Origin: Bdellovibrio bacteriovorus
Lineage (GTDB): Bacteria > Bdellovibrionota > Bdellovibrionia > Bdellovibrionales > Bdellovibrionaceae
Direction of reading: 5' to 3'
NCBI RefSeq assembly: GCF_025558485.1
Contig: NZ_CP102930.1
Span: 1,054,001-1,118,000 of the forward strand
DNA length: 64,000 nucleotides
Positions 37,510-45,148 of the stretch are shown here, piece after piece. Position numbers and translations under genes: made by a program. Within the stretch, counting starts at the first letter, position 1. Every line of letters starts with the position of its first letter. The notes beneath the pieces are model-generated. The model saw nothing but the letters and a program-made list of their open reading frames with translations. It did no database searches and was not told where the DNA came from.

Positions 37510-37582
37510 AGTTCGTTCAAGTCTTGCATCAGCGGGCCACCTAGAACCACCACCAAGCACTAGGCCCGCAATTTGTTCACCT

Positions 37583-37627
37583 AAGAAGATTTCAAAAGGC
37601 AGATCGTATTTTCAAATCTTCTTTTTT
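37583..37627 (+). terminator. Terminator after fis
   Basis: AAGAAGATTT/AAATCTTCTT with an inner AAAA/TTTT pairing is followed by TTTTTT, just before dnaB. Confidence 0.75.
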
Positions 37628-37647
37628 CGTTACTCTAGAGGGGTTCA

Positions 37648-39060
37648 ATGAGTACGCGAATACCACCACAAAATCTTGATGCCGAACAGTCCATCCTGGG
37701 TGGCCTGATGCTTGATCGGGAAGCTCTCGATCAAGTCGGTGACGTTCTGATGGCGGATGACTTCTATAAGCCAGGTCATCAGAAAATCTACGAAGCCATC
37801 AAGGATCTGCACGCCAAAGGCCAGCCTATTGATATCATCACTGTGACGAACGTTCTTCAGTCACAGGGGCATATGGATATGGCGGGTGGCCCTGAGTACT
37901 TAATCAGCCTTCTGGATAAAACCATTTCCTCTGCCAACATCGGCACGCATGCCAAGATCGTTAAAGACAAGGCCACTTTGCGTCGCTTGATTGCAATTAA
38001 TTCCTCCTTGATTGAAAAAGCCTACGACCAGGATTTCGTGGACGTGGAATCTTTCGTCGATCAGGCAGAATCTGAAATCTTCAAGGTGGGCGAAAACAAA
38101 ACCAAAACAGGTCTTGTAGGCTCCATGGAAATCGTTAAGGCTTCCATTCAAAAGATTGAAGAGCTCTATAAAAATAAGGCTGAAATCACAGGGCTTGCCA
38201 CGGGCTTTAAAAAGCTGGATGAAATGACTGCGGGCCTGCACCCAGGGGAGATGACGATCATCGCTGCTCGTCCGTCCATGGGTAAAACAGCGTTCTCTCT
38301 GAATATCGCGCAACACGTGGCACTTCGTCTGAAAAAGACGGTGGCTTACTTCTCTTTGGAGATGGGTAAAGAGTCCATGATGATGCGTATGCTTTCTGCG
38401 GAATCCAAAGTCAGCATGAGTGAAATTCGTAACGGTCGTATTCAGGATTCTGCATGGCCGAAGCTGATCAACGCTGCCAGTGCGCTTTCCGAAGCTTCCA
38501 TTTTCATTGATGATACGCCGGGGGTTTCTCCGTTTGAGATCCGTTCCCGCGCCCGTCGCTTGAAAGCTGAACACGGCCTTGATTTGATCATGATCGACTA
38601 CTTGCAGTTGATGAGCATGAAACAGAAAATGCAATCCCGTGAACAAGAGGTTGCAGAGATCTCAAAGTCCCTGAAAGCCATCGCCAAGGAATTACAGATT
38701 CCGGTGATCGCTCTGGCCCAGCTGAATCGTGGGGTTGAGGGACGTACCGAGAAAAAACCAATGCTTTCTGACCTGCGGGAATCCGGTTCCATCGAGCAGG
38801 ACGCCGACGTTATCATGATGCTTTATCGTGATGACTACTATGATAAAGAAAATCCAGACAAACAAGGTCACGCCGAAGTGATCGTGGGTAAGCAGCGTAA
38901 CGGTGCCACCGGCCCTGTGAAAATGCGCTTCGATGCCCAGTACAATAGATTCCGTGATGCAGACCCGGAAGGCCCAGTGAGTCCACTGATGCCTCCGCAG
39001 GCGCCCCCACCAATGCCGGGCGGCAGACCTAAAAACTTTGCACCCGGATCAACCGTCTAA
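37648..39060 (+). CDS. dnaB: Replicative DNA helicase DnaB
   Basis: Hexameric helicase that unwinds DNA at the fork and recruits primase. 470 residues. The N-terminal helical domain opens with PPQNLDAEQSILGGLMLD, and the RecA-like domain has Walker A AARPSMGKTAF, the SLEMG block and Walker B DLIMIDYLQLM. The C-terminal tail is Pro-rich (PLMPPQAPPPMPGG). The ribosome site AGAGGGG precedes ATG 37648. A hairpin with a T tract immediately follows the stop codon. Confidence 0.97.
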   Translation: MSTRIPPQNLDAEQSILGGLMLDREALDQVGDVLMADDFYKPGHQKIYEAIKDLHAKGQPIDIITVTNVLQSQGHMDMAGGPEYLISLLDKTISSANIGTHAKIVKDKATLRRLIAINSSLIEKAYDQDFVDVESFVDQAESEIFKVGENKTKTGLVGSMEIVKASIQKIEELYKNKAEITGLATGFKKLDEMTAGLHPGEMTIIAARPSMGKTAFSLNIAQHVALRLKKTVAYFSLEMGKESMMMRMLSAESKVSMSEIRNGRIQDSAWPKLINAASALSEASIFIDDTPGVSPFEIRSRARRLKAEHGLDLIMIDYLQLMSMKQKMQSREQEVAEISKSLKAIAKELQIPVIALAQLNRGVEGRTEKKPMLSDLRESGSIEQDADVIMMLYRDDYYDKENPDKQGHAEVIVGKQRNGATGPVKMRFDAQYNRFRDADPEGPVSPLMPPQAPPPMPGGRPKNFAPGSTV

Positions 39061-39065
39061 GATAA

Positions 39066-39097
39066 TGGGGCCCTATGAGGCCCCTTATTTATTTTTT
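39066..39097 (+). terminator. Hairpin after dnaB, start codon in its loop
   Basis: GGGGCC/GGCCCC with a 6-nt loop is followed by TTATTTATTTTTT, so it reads as a terminator for dnaB. The loop contains the ATG (39075) of the next frame. Confidence 0.65.
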
Positions 39098-40001
39098 CCA
39101 ACGCAAGAAACCTCAACACTATCAACCAGTGGTGCTTATCACAGGATGCAGTTCCGGTATCGGACTGGCCATCGCCAAACTTTTGCATGAACACAAAGAA
39201 TATCGCGTGGTCGCCACGGCCCGGGAAAAGAGTCTTGAAAAAGTTCGCAACGAATTTCGCGAAGATGAACGCTTTCTGATTCGGGCCCTGGATGTCACCG
39301 ACGAAAAAAGTCGCCAGCATCTGATCAACGACATCACCCGCACATGGGGTGGGGTGGATATTCTTATAAACAACGCAGGGATCTCTTATCGTGCCGTGGT
39401 TGAACACATGACCGAACAGGATGAAGAACTGCAGATGGCGACAAACTATTTCGGTCCAATGGGTTTGATTCGTCAGTGCCTGCCCCACATGCGCGAAACG
39501 GGGCGGGGAAAGATCATTAATATTTCATCGGTCAGTGGAATGCTGGCAATGCCGACCATGTCCTCGTATTCGGCGTCCAAATTCGCACTGGAAGGTGCCA
39601 GCGAAGCCCTGTGGTATGAAATGCGCCCCTTCGGTGTCAGAATCTGTCTGGTACAACCAGGCTTCATTCACAGCCCTTCTCACAAGAACGTTTATCACAC
39701 GGCTCAATCCGATCCGACACGCAACTGGAGCGGGCCTTACTGTGACTTCTACAAGAATATGACTCCGTTTGTGGAGCGCATGATGAATATGTCGCTCACA
39801 ACTCCGGAAAAGGTCGCAAAACAGATTCTCAAAGCCATGAAAACCGAAAATCCACCGTTGTGGTTACCGGCCACTCTTGATGCGACCGTATTTTATTATA
39901 TTCGCCGCCTGTTGCCACGTCGGGTGCTTTTGCCATTCCTGTACTGGTGTCTGCCGGGCGCACGCAACTGGGCCCAGGAGCACTCTCACAGGCGCAAATA
40001 G
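39075..40001 (+). CDS. Short-chain dehydrogenase/reductase
   Basis: Up to 308 residues of the classical SDR family: cofactor loop TGCSSGIG, NNAG, the catalytic serine in ISSVSG and YSASK (Tyr/Lys). The first part favours NAD(P)H reduction of an aldehyde, ketone or acyl substrate that cannot be specified. A basic C-terminus with a hydrophobic stretch (RRVLLPFLYWCLPGA) suggests membrane association. The ATG at 39075 sits in the dnaB terminator loop; a GTG at 39129, just before the Rossmann strand, is an alternative start. Confidence 0.85.
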   Translation: MRPLIYFFQRKKPQHYQPVVLITGCSSGIGLAIAKLLHEHKEYRVVATAREKSLEKVRNEFREDERFLIRALDVTDEKSRQHLINDITRTWGGVDILINNAGISYRAVVEHMTEQDEELQMATNYFGPMGLIRQCLPHMRETGRGKIINISSVSGMLAMPTMSSYSASKFALEGASEALWYEMRPFGVRICLVQPGFIHSPSHKNVYHTAQSDPTRNWSGPYCDFYKNMTPFVERMMNMSLTTPEKVAKQILKAMKTENPPLWLPATLDATVFYYIRRLLPRRVLLPFLYWCLPGARNWAQEHSHRRK

Positions 40002-40127
40002 GGGACACAACCGGGAACCACTAGACCTTGGACTTGATTGCGCCTTTGGGGTTGAGTTCCCGTTAACCTCTTGATGGACTGGATTCGTCTTCACTACAGA
40101 GACCTTTGAAAAGCATGGAGGCTGATC

Positions 40128-40331
40128 ATGGGAAATAAGCTGGCGAAGGCAGTGGTTGCGGCAACAGGACTGCCCCAGGACCCTGTCGAAAGAGAATTTA
40201 ACAGCCTGCTGGAAAAGCATGGCAAAAATCCGGAAAGCCTGACACTTGAGGAATTGCGGGAAGTGATGGCAGATTACCTGCAAACCGTCTTTCTGGAAAT
40301 GCAGGTCGAAAACAGTGCCGAGAGTGCATAA
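40128..40331 (+). CDS. Small helical protein, unknown
   Basis: 67 residues, charged and helical (VEREFNSLLEKHGKNPESLTLEELREVMADYLQTV), with no cysteine, signal or membrane segment. An AGGCTGATC stretch and a GGAGG motif precede the ATG, supporting real translation. It stands alone between a 125-bp gap and a clear terminator, so it has its own transcript. Not recognised. Confidence 0.65.
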   Translation: MGNKLAKAVVAATGLPQDPVEREFNSLLEKHGKNPESLTLEELREVMADYLQTVFLEMQVENSAESA

Positions 40332-40360
40332 AAAAAGGGTCCTCATTGGGACCCTTTCTT
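40331..40360. terminator. Terminator between small protein and protease genes
   Basis: AAAGGGTCC/GGACCCTTT stem with a 6-nt loop, followed by CTTCTTTCT. A-rich on the other side, so possibly bidirectional. Confidence 0.85.
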
Positions 40361-40385
40361 CTTTCTCAATCTTTTCAGATTTAAA

Positions 40386-41267
40386 TTACTGCTGAACCAA
40401 GCGCTGTTGTTGTTGCGCTCTTTTGTTCAAAGCTTTGATCGCTTTATTGATGAATGTCGCTTGCGATTTTACTTTTGTGTAAACGGCAACCAATGAACAA
40501 TCATCTTTACCATCTTTACCAGCACCGCGGCTTGTAATGCCCCAAACGTACTGAACACCTTTTACATCCAGGAATGCCGGGCCGCCAGAATCACCGTGGC
40601 ACGCACCTTTACCTTGAGTTTGATCCAAAAGAATCTCAGTTTTACCGAAGCTGTCTGCAATCTCTACATCCACTTTACGAAGACGATCGTCAGACTTTGT
40701 GTTCACGCCGTCAGTTTCGATCAAACCGTAACCTGCCAATGTCACTTTCGTGCCCGGCACAAGAAGGGATTCATCGGAAAGGAATTTAGCCACTTGGTAA
40801 CCGGAAGCCAGGCCACCTGCGAACTTCAAAACCGCCACGTCGTTAGCATCTTCGCCATCCTGACCCATTTTGCCGTAGTCTTCGTGAACTTCAGTATCCA
40901 CAACCAGGCGAATATCTGTTCTTTGCATTTTATTGATATCGGTATTGAAGATCACATACAGGGACACTTCCTTGTATTCTTCGCCAACCTGAGGAACGCA
41001 GTGCCCTGCGGTTAGAACCATATTGCTCTTAAGAAGAGAGCCTGTGCAGATGAACTGGCCTTCCTGATCGTCCGCTGTTTTTACAGAAGCGATGATTGCC
41101 ACAGTCGTCTTTGCAATGCTGTCTTTAGTATCCACCGGCTGACCACCGATAATACCTGTGTTTTGAGCGCCAGACTGAACGGAGTTTTGAGTCGCCGGGG
41201 AACAAGCCGCCAAAGCCGCTGCCACACCCGTTAGAACCAAAGATCTTGTAACATTGAAAAGTTTCAT
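40386..41267 (-). CDS. Trypsin-like serine protease lipoprotein
   Basis: About 293 residues of the S1 family. A signal peptide with lipobox LAAC (C about 22) anchors it to a membrane. After a linker, IIGGQPVD marks the zymogen cleavage site. The triad is His about 89 (LTAGHC), Asp about 143 (NDVAVLKF) and Ser about 227 (GACHGDSGGPA). Cysteines pair as in trypsins. Bdellovibrio carries many such proteases, thought to digest prey proteins; the role here is inferred. ATG 41267 is chosen over 41279 because it begins the signal peptide. Confidence 0.9.
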   Translation of the reverse strand: MKLFNVTRSLVLTGVAAALAACSPATQNSVQSGAQNTGIIGGQPVDTKDSIAKTTVAIIASVKTADDQEGQFICTGSLLKSNMVLTAGHCVPQVGEEYKEVSLYVIFNTDINKMQRTDIRLVVDTEVHEDYGKMGQDGEDANDVAVLKFAGGLASGYQVAKFLSDESLLVPGTKVTLAGYGLIETDGVNTKSDDRLRKVDVEIADSFGKTEILLDQTQGKGACHGDSGGPAFLDVKGVQYVWGITSRGAGKDGKDDCSLVAVYTKVKSQATFINKAIKALNKRAQQQQRLVQQ

Positions 41268-41350
41268 TATGCCCCCCACCTTCCCCTACAAAAGGTGACG
41301 CCTTTAAACACCCAAAATGGCACCGGTGCAATACAATTTTTCAAATCAAA

Positions 41351-41371
41351 ACCATAAGAAAATCTTATGGT
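41351..41371 (-). terminator. Second hairpin after rplI
   Basis: ACCATAAGA/TCTTATGGT, a perfect 9-bp stem with a 3-nt loop, followed on the minus strand by TTTTG. It backs up the stronger terminator next to it. Confidence 0.6.
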
Positions 41372-41380
41372 AAAAAAGTA

Positions 41381-41406
41381 AAAGGGACCCCTGCGGGTCC
41401 CTTTTA
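41381..41406 (-). terminator. Terminator after rplI
   Basis: AAAGGGACCC/GGGTCCCTTT with a CTGC loop; on the minus strand it is followed by TTTACTTTTTT. Confidence 0.9.
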
Positions 41407-41439
41407 GAGAAACTTTCGTATCAAATGCTATGGATTGGC

Positions 41440-41883
41440 TTACGCGCGCTCAACAGCGATCTGGATCTTAGCTTCCATTCCTTCAGTGTAGCGAACCACA
41501 GCTTTGTGTTGACCCAAAACTTTGATTGGCTCTTCAAGATGGATGTCACGACGATCTACGGAGTGACCCATTTTTTGAAGCTCTTTGGAAATGTCTGTAG
41601 TTGTTACTGTACCGAAAAGCTTATCAGAATCACCAGCAGCCAACTTGAATGTAACAGTTGTACCGTTGATTTTGTTAAGAAGCTCTTGTCTTTCAGCTTG
41701 AGCTTTTTTCTTCTTAGCTTCAGCAACGCGTTTCAAGTGTTCGTACTCTTTTACGCGTTTTTCAGTGGCTTCAGCAGCCAATTTGCGTGGGAACAGGAAG
41801 TTTCTTGCGAAACCTTCAGAAACGTTCACCAACTCACCAACACGACCTACATCTTTAACATCTTTTTGAAGAATAACTTTCAT
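41440..41883 (-). CDS. rplI: 50S ribosomal protein L9
   Basis: 147 residues. The N-terminal domain MKVILQKDVKDVGRVGELVNVSEGFARNFLFPRKLA is the canonical L9 signature, then the long connecting helix (rich in K/E/A) and the C-terminal RNA-binding domain. L9 helps maintain reading frame. It follows the DUF2232 gene by 15 bases in an rpsF-DUF2232-rplI unit that ends in tandem terminators. Confidence 0.97.
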   Translation of the reverse strand: MKVILQKDVKDVGRVGELVNVSEGFARNFLFPRKLAAEATEKRVKEYEHLKRVAEAKKKKAQAERQELLNKINGTTVTFKLAAGDSDKLFGTVTTTDISKELQKMGHSVDRRDIHLEEPIKVLGQHKAVVRYTEGMEAKIQIAVERA

Positions 41884-41898
41884 GTGATCTCCATTTTT

Positions 41899-42789
41899 TT
41901 AATTGTTTTCAGTCGGTGTCTTCATCTTGCGAAGACGCGCCCTGAAATCAATCCAGTAATCGACCAAGCCAACCACTGCCAGAATCGGCAATAACTGACC
42001 GACCAAGATTATGTACGTCAAAACTCGCATGAACAATCCTGCTCGCATCGAGTTCAGAAATACCTCCAACACTGCCAGCCCCTGAAAGAAATAAAGAACG
42101 ATTGAAACGTTCAGTATATTAACTGCGAGGATAGCAATGGCCTTACCGCCAAAACTCACCATTGTCAGAAGGAAGGCTGTCATCGCAACCCAAATAAAAT
42201 AATCGGGCAAACGATATTCCAACAACTTGAGCTGAGAGGCAATTTTCTCGCGGGGCAAATTGAGCCACGAAAAAACCCTTCTCTCAAAAATAAGTCCCAA
42301 ACCCAGGGCCAGCACTAACATGATAACCACGGCTGAGGGCACCTGCTGAATCAAAACACCCGGGTCCAATTTCACCGCCGGATTCATTTCCTGAACCTTT
42401 TGGGAGAATTGCTCTACCAGCTTCTGAACTTCAGCATACGTGTTGATCCCGTTTCTTTTGAAAGCTCCCATGATCCCCAGGCCCGCGGCCACAGATCCCA
42501 CAGCAACACTCAAGAGTCCCGAAATCCACCACCCAAGTCCCCGTTGTTCCAATTCCATGTAGGCACCTAAAGTCATCCAAACGGAGCCTAAGAACAGAGC
42601 AAGAGGTTGAGCGTTCAGGAGCCACGCAGCTCCCGTGACTACGATCCCTAAAATCCAAAAGGCGATAGGACCGTAAGTCTTGCGCAAGACACGAAGAAGT
42701 GGGGCGCCCATAATCCCAGTGAGCATCGACAACAAAATCGAGAGTGATGAAATTGTGATGAACTTTTGGGGAGTCGCTGTCTTCTTCAT
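41899..42789 (-). CDS. DUF2232 (YybS-like) membrane protein
   Basis: 296 residues with about seven to eight hydrophobic segments. The pattern and the position between S6 and L9 match the DUF2232/YybS family often found in ribosomal protein operons. Its molecular role is not known. A short helical loop (about residues 120-145) contains charged residues. It is 20 bases downstream of rpsF. The usual rpsR (S18) is not present between them. Confidence 0.8.
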   Translation of the reverse strand: MKKTATPQKFITISSLSILLSMLTGIMGAPLLRVLRKTYGPIAFWILGIVVTGAAWLLNAQPLALFLGSVWMTLGAYMELEQRGLGWWISGLLSVAVGSVAAGLGIMGAFKRNGINTYAEVQKLVEQFSQKVQEMNPAVKLDPGVLIQQVPSAVVIMLVLALGLGLIFERRVFSWLNLPREKIASQLKLLEYRLPDYFIWVAMTAFLLTMVSFGGKAIAILAVNILNVSIVLYFFQGLAVLEVFLNSMRAGLFMRVLTYIILVGQLLPILAVVGLVDYWIDFRARLRKMKTPTENN

Positions 42790-42809
42790 GGCTTACGCCT
42801 TTGCTTTAA

Positions 42810-43268
42810 TTATTCGCCTTTATCGAAACGCTCAGAACGCTCTGCTTTTGCAGCTGCGAAAGCAGCTTTACGAGCAGCAGCTTTTGCTTCACGTTCTTTT
42901 TCACGAGCCGCAGATTCAGCAAGACCTTTTTTGAAGCCTTCCATGAATTTTGCCAATGTCGTGCGCTCATCCAAGCGAGTGTGCATGAAGCGAAGAACTT
43001 TATCGTTGATACGCATAGTACGTTCCAACTCTGCGATAGCTTGTGTGTTAGCTTCGAAAGTAGAGTGGAAGTAGATAGCTTTTTTCAACTTGCCAATTGG
43101 AGTTGCCAAAGTTCTTTTGCCCCAAGTTTCCAAAGAATTAACAGAACCTTTGTAAGATTCAATTGTCGCTTTGTTCTTCTTGAATAGGTCTTTTTGATCT
43201 TCCAGAGTTGCATCTGGATGCATGATAACGACAACCTCGTAAGGTTTTTTCGTTGCTGTAGTTTCCAT
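42810..43268 (-). CDS. rpsF: 30S ribosomal protein S6
   Basis: About 152 residues. S6 core: YEVVVIMHPDATLEDQ, WGKRTLATPIGKLKKAIYF and INDKVLRFMHTRLDE. A C-terminal helical tail rich in Ala, Arg, Lys and Glu (EKEREAKAAARKAAFAAAKAE) is longer than in E. coli. Start ATG 43268 is supported by AAAGGAT upstream; the frame is open to 43370. First gene of the rpsF-DUF2232-rplI unit. Confidence 0.96.
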   Translation of the reverse strand: METTATKKPYEVVVIMHPDATLEDQKDLFKKNKATIESYKGSVNSLETWGKRTLATPIGKLKKAIYFHSTFEANTQAIAELERTMRINDKVLRFMHTRLDERTTLAKFMEGFKKGLAESAAREKEREAKAAARKAAFAAAKAERSERFDKGE

Positions 43269-43416
43269 TGAACTATCCTTTCGGTTTATAGCCCCCACTT
43301 CTATAAGCGGGAGCAAGGATGACTTTTTTAAATGTTTAACGGGTTTAGCACGGCTTTGGCCCAAGCACAAGGATTAGGCAATTGAATACCTAAGAATCCA
43401 GCCCTAGAATGTGTAA

Positions 43417-44106
43417 ATGGTCACTTTTATTGAGATAATGGACGGTCCTAACGAAGGCTCCCGCTTTAAAGTGGAAGAGGGTTTGACCCTGGGTCGTTCC
43501 AAGGCGGACATCATTATTAAAGACGGCAAAGTCTCCAGCACCCATGCCCAGTTCGCTTTGGACGGGAAGGGGCAATTCGTTTTGCAAGATTTGGATTCCT
43601 CCAACGGGATTCACATCAACGGCCGCCGTGTAAAGAAAGTGGCCTTATTACCGGGAGTTATCTTTGAGCTTGGGCGAACCCAGTTCAAAGTCGTGACGGT
43701 GGAGGAAGAGCTCGCATTGGACTTCTCCCGTCTGATAACTTGGCGCAGCATTTTACGCGATCGCCTGGGGGACATTGCCGCTCCGGAAAATCCACCGAAA
43801 GTTTCTTTGCAAAGCTTCAGTCCGGCCCTGCGACTGGTATTCGTTCAGGGGATTCAGACGGATGAGGAAATTATTTTAGGGTATGGCCCCCGTTCTGCGG
43901 GAGCGGACTCTTTGGACATTGAGCTTTTGGATGAAGAGGCCCCTCAAGACGCCTTTGAACTGCACCCCGGTCCAGGCATGGTTGAAATTAAAATCAAGGC
44001 AAAGGGTCGGGTCACGCTTAACCACAAGACCATAGATGCCGAAATGCTTAAAGACGGGGATTTGATTTCAGTGGGAAATACCCTTATTAAAGTCAATTAC
44101 GTCTAA
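43417..44106 (+). CDS. FHA-domain protein
   Basis: 229 residues. An N-terminal FHA domain, which reads phosphothreonine peptides, has the usual LGRSKADIIIKDGKVSSTHAQF (Gly-Arg, Ser and His) and DLDSSNGIHINGRRV. The C-terminal half ends in LNHKTIDAEMLKDGDLISVGNTLIKVNY, which repeats the last strands of an FHA fold, so a second, degenerate domain is likely. Partner kinase not evident. The next gene, an alpha/beta hydrolase, starts 13 bp after it. Confidence 0.87.
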   Translation: MVTFIEIMDGPNEGSRFKVEEGLTLGRSKADIIIKDGKVSSTHAQFALDGKGQFVLQDLDSSNGIHINGRRVKKVALLPGVIFELGRTQFKVVTVEEELALDFSRLITWRSILRDRLGDIAAPENPPKVSLQSFSPALRLVFVQGIQTDEEIILGYGPRSAGADSLDIELLDEEAPQDAFELHPGPGMVEIKIKAKGRVTLNHKTIDAEMLKDGDLISVGNTLIKVNYV

Positions 44107-44119
44107 ACGGAAAGGCATC

Positions 44120-44998
44120 ATGGAGACCACACCAAAAACCACCGGCAGCTTTGAAAGCTTCGATGGCACACCCATCTACTACGAAGTTCGTGGAGAAGGG
44201 GAGCCGCTGGTATTGGTGTATGGCATCGCCTGCCTGCTAAATCACTGGCACCATCAGGTCGAATACTTCTCAAAAAAATATAAAGTCATCAGCTTTGATC
44301 TGCGCGGCCATCAAAAAAGCTGCCCGGTGGCGGATGCCAGTCAACTGACGGTGGAAGCCCTTTCCAAAGACATGATCGGTCTGATGCAACATCTGGGAAT
44401 TAAAAAGGCGCATTTTGCCGGACACAGTTTTGGAGCCCCGTTGCTTTTGGATTTGTATTCCAGAAAACCGGATCTGTTTCTGTCGATGACCTTTATCAAC
44501 GGCTTTGCAAAAAATCCGATCAAGGGCATGTTTGGGCTGGATGTGATCGAGCCGTTTTTCTATTTTGTAAAAGCCCAGTACGAACACCAGCCGGACCTGT
44601 GGAATACTCTGTGGAAACTGGCTGTGGATAATCCCATGTCCATGTATCTGGCGGCGCTGGCCGGCGGATTTAATCTGAAAGTCACCCACTTCAAGGACAT
44701 CGAAGTTTACGCACGAGGCGTGGCTCGCATGAATCTGGAAGTGTTCCTGCGCCTTTTTGAAGAGCTGATGAAATACGACGGGGAAAATGTTCTTGAAACC
44801 ATCGAGGTTCCGGTGCTGATTATTTCCGGCGAAAAGGACATGGTCACACCGATTCGCTTTCAATATCACTTCAAAGAAAAAATCAAACACTCCGAATTCG
44901 TGCTGGTTCCCTATGGCTCCCATTGCACACAACTTGATTTCCCTGACTATACCAATCTGAAAATGGAAAAATTCCTTTTCGACAACTCTGAGAAATAA
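44120..44998 (+). CDS. Alpha/beta-hydrolase
   Basis: 292 residues. The nucleophile elbow GHSFGAP, an acid in GEKDMVTP and a histidine in YGSHCTQLDFPD give a complete Ser-Asp-His triad. The oxyanion segment is VYGIACLLNHW. The first strands (FESFDGTPIYYEVRGEGEPLVLVYG) match the epoxide hydrolase/esterase branch. Substrate unknown. It is co-directional with, and 13 bp behind, the FHA gene, so it may share its transcript. No signal peptide, so cytoplasmic. Confidence 0.88.
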   Translation: METTPKTTGSFESFDGTPIYYEVRGEGEPLVLVYGIACLLNHWHHQVEYFSKKYKVISFDLRGHQKSCPVADASQLTVEALSKDMIGLMQHLGIKKAHFAGHSFGAPLLLDLYSRKPDLFLSMTFINGFAKNPIKGMFGLDVIEPFFYFVKAQYEHQPDLWNTLWKLAVDNPMSMYLAALAGGFNLKVTHFKDIEVYARGVARMNLEVFLRLFEELMKYDGENVLETIEVPVLIISGEKDMVTPIRFQYHFKEKIKHSEFVLVPYGSHCTQLDFPDYTNLKMEKFLFDNSEK

Positions 44999-45148
44999 AA
45001 TTCAGCCTTTATAAATTGTTTCGTTTTTATTTTGGAACTCCCCGGGGTTTCTTCTTTCCGATTACAAGCCCACCATTAAGGATTAATAACTCAATTAAAC
45101 CGGATTGCTGCACTACTTATCCATCCCTGCAATAAAGATGGAGGGTTT

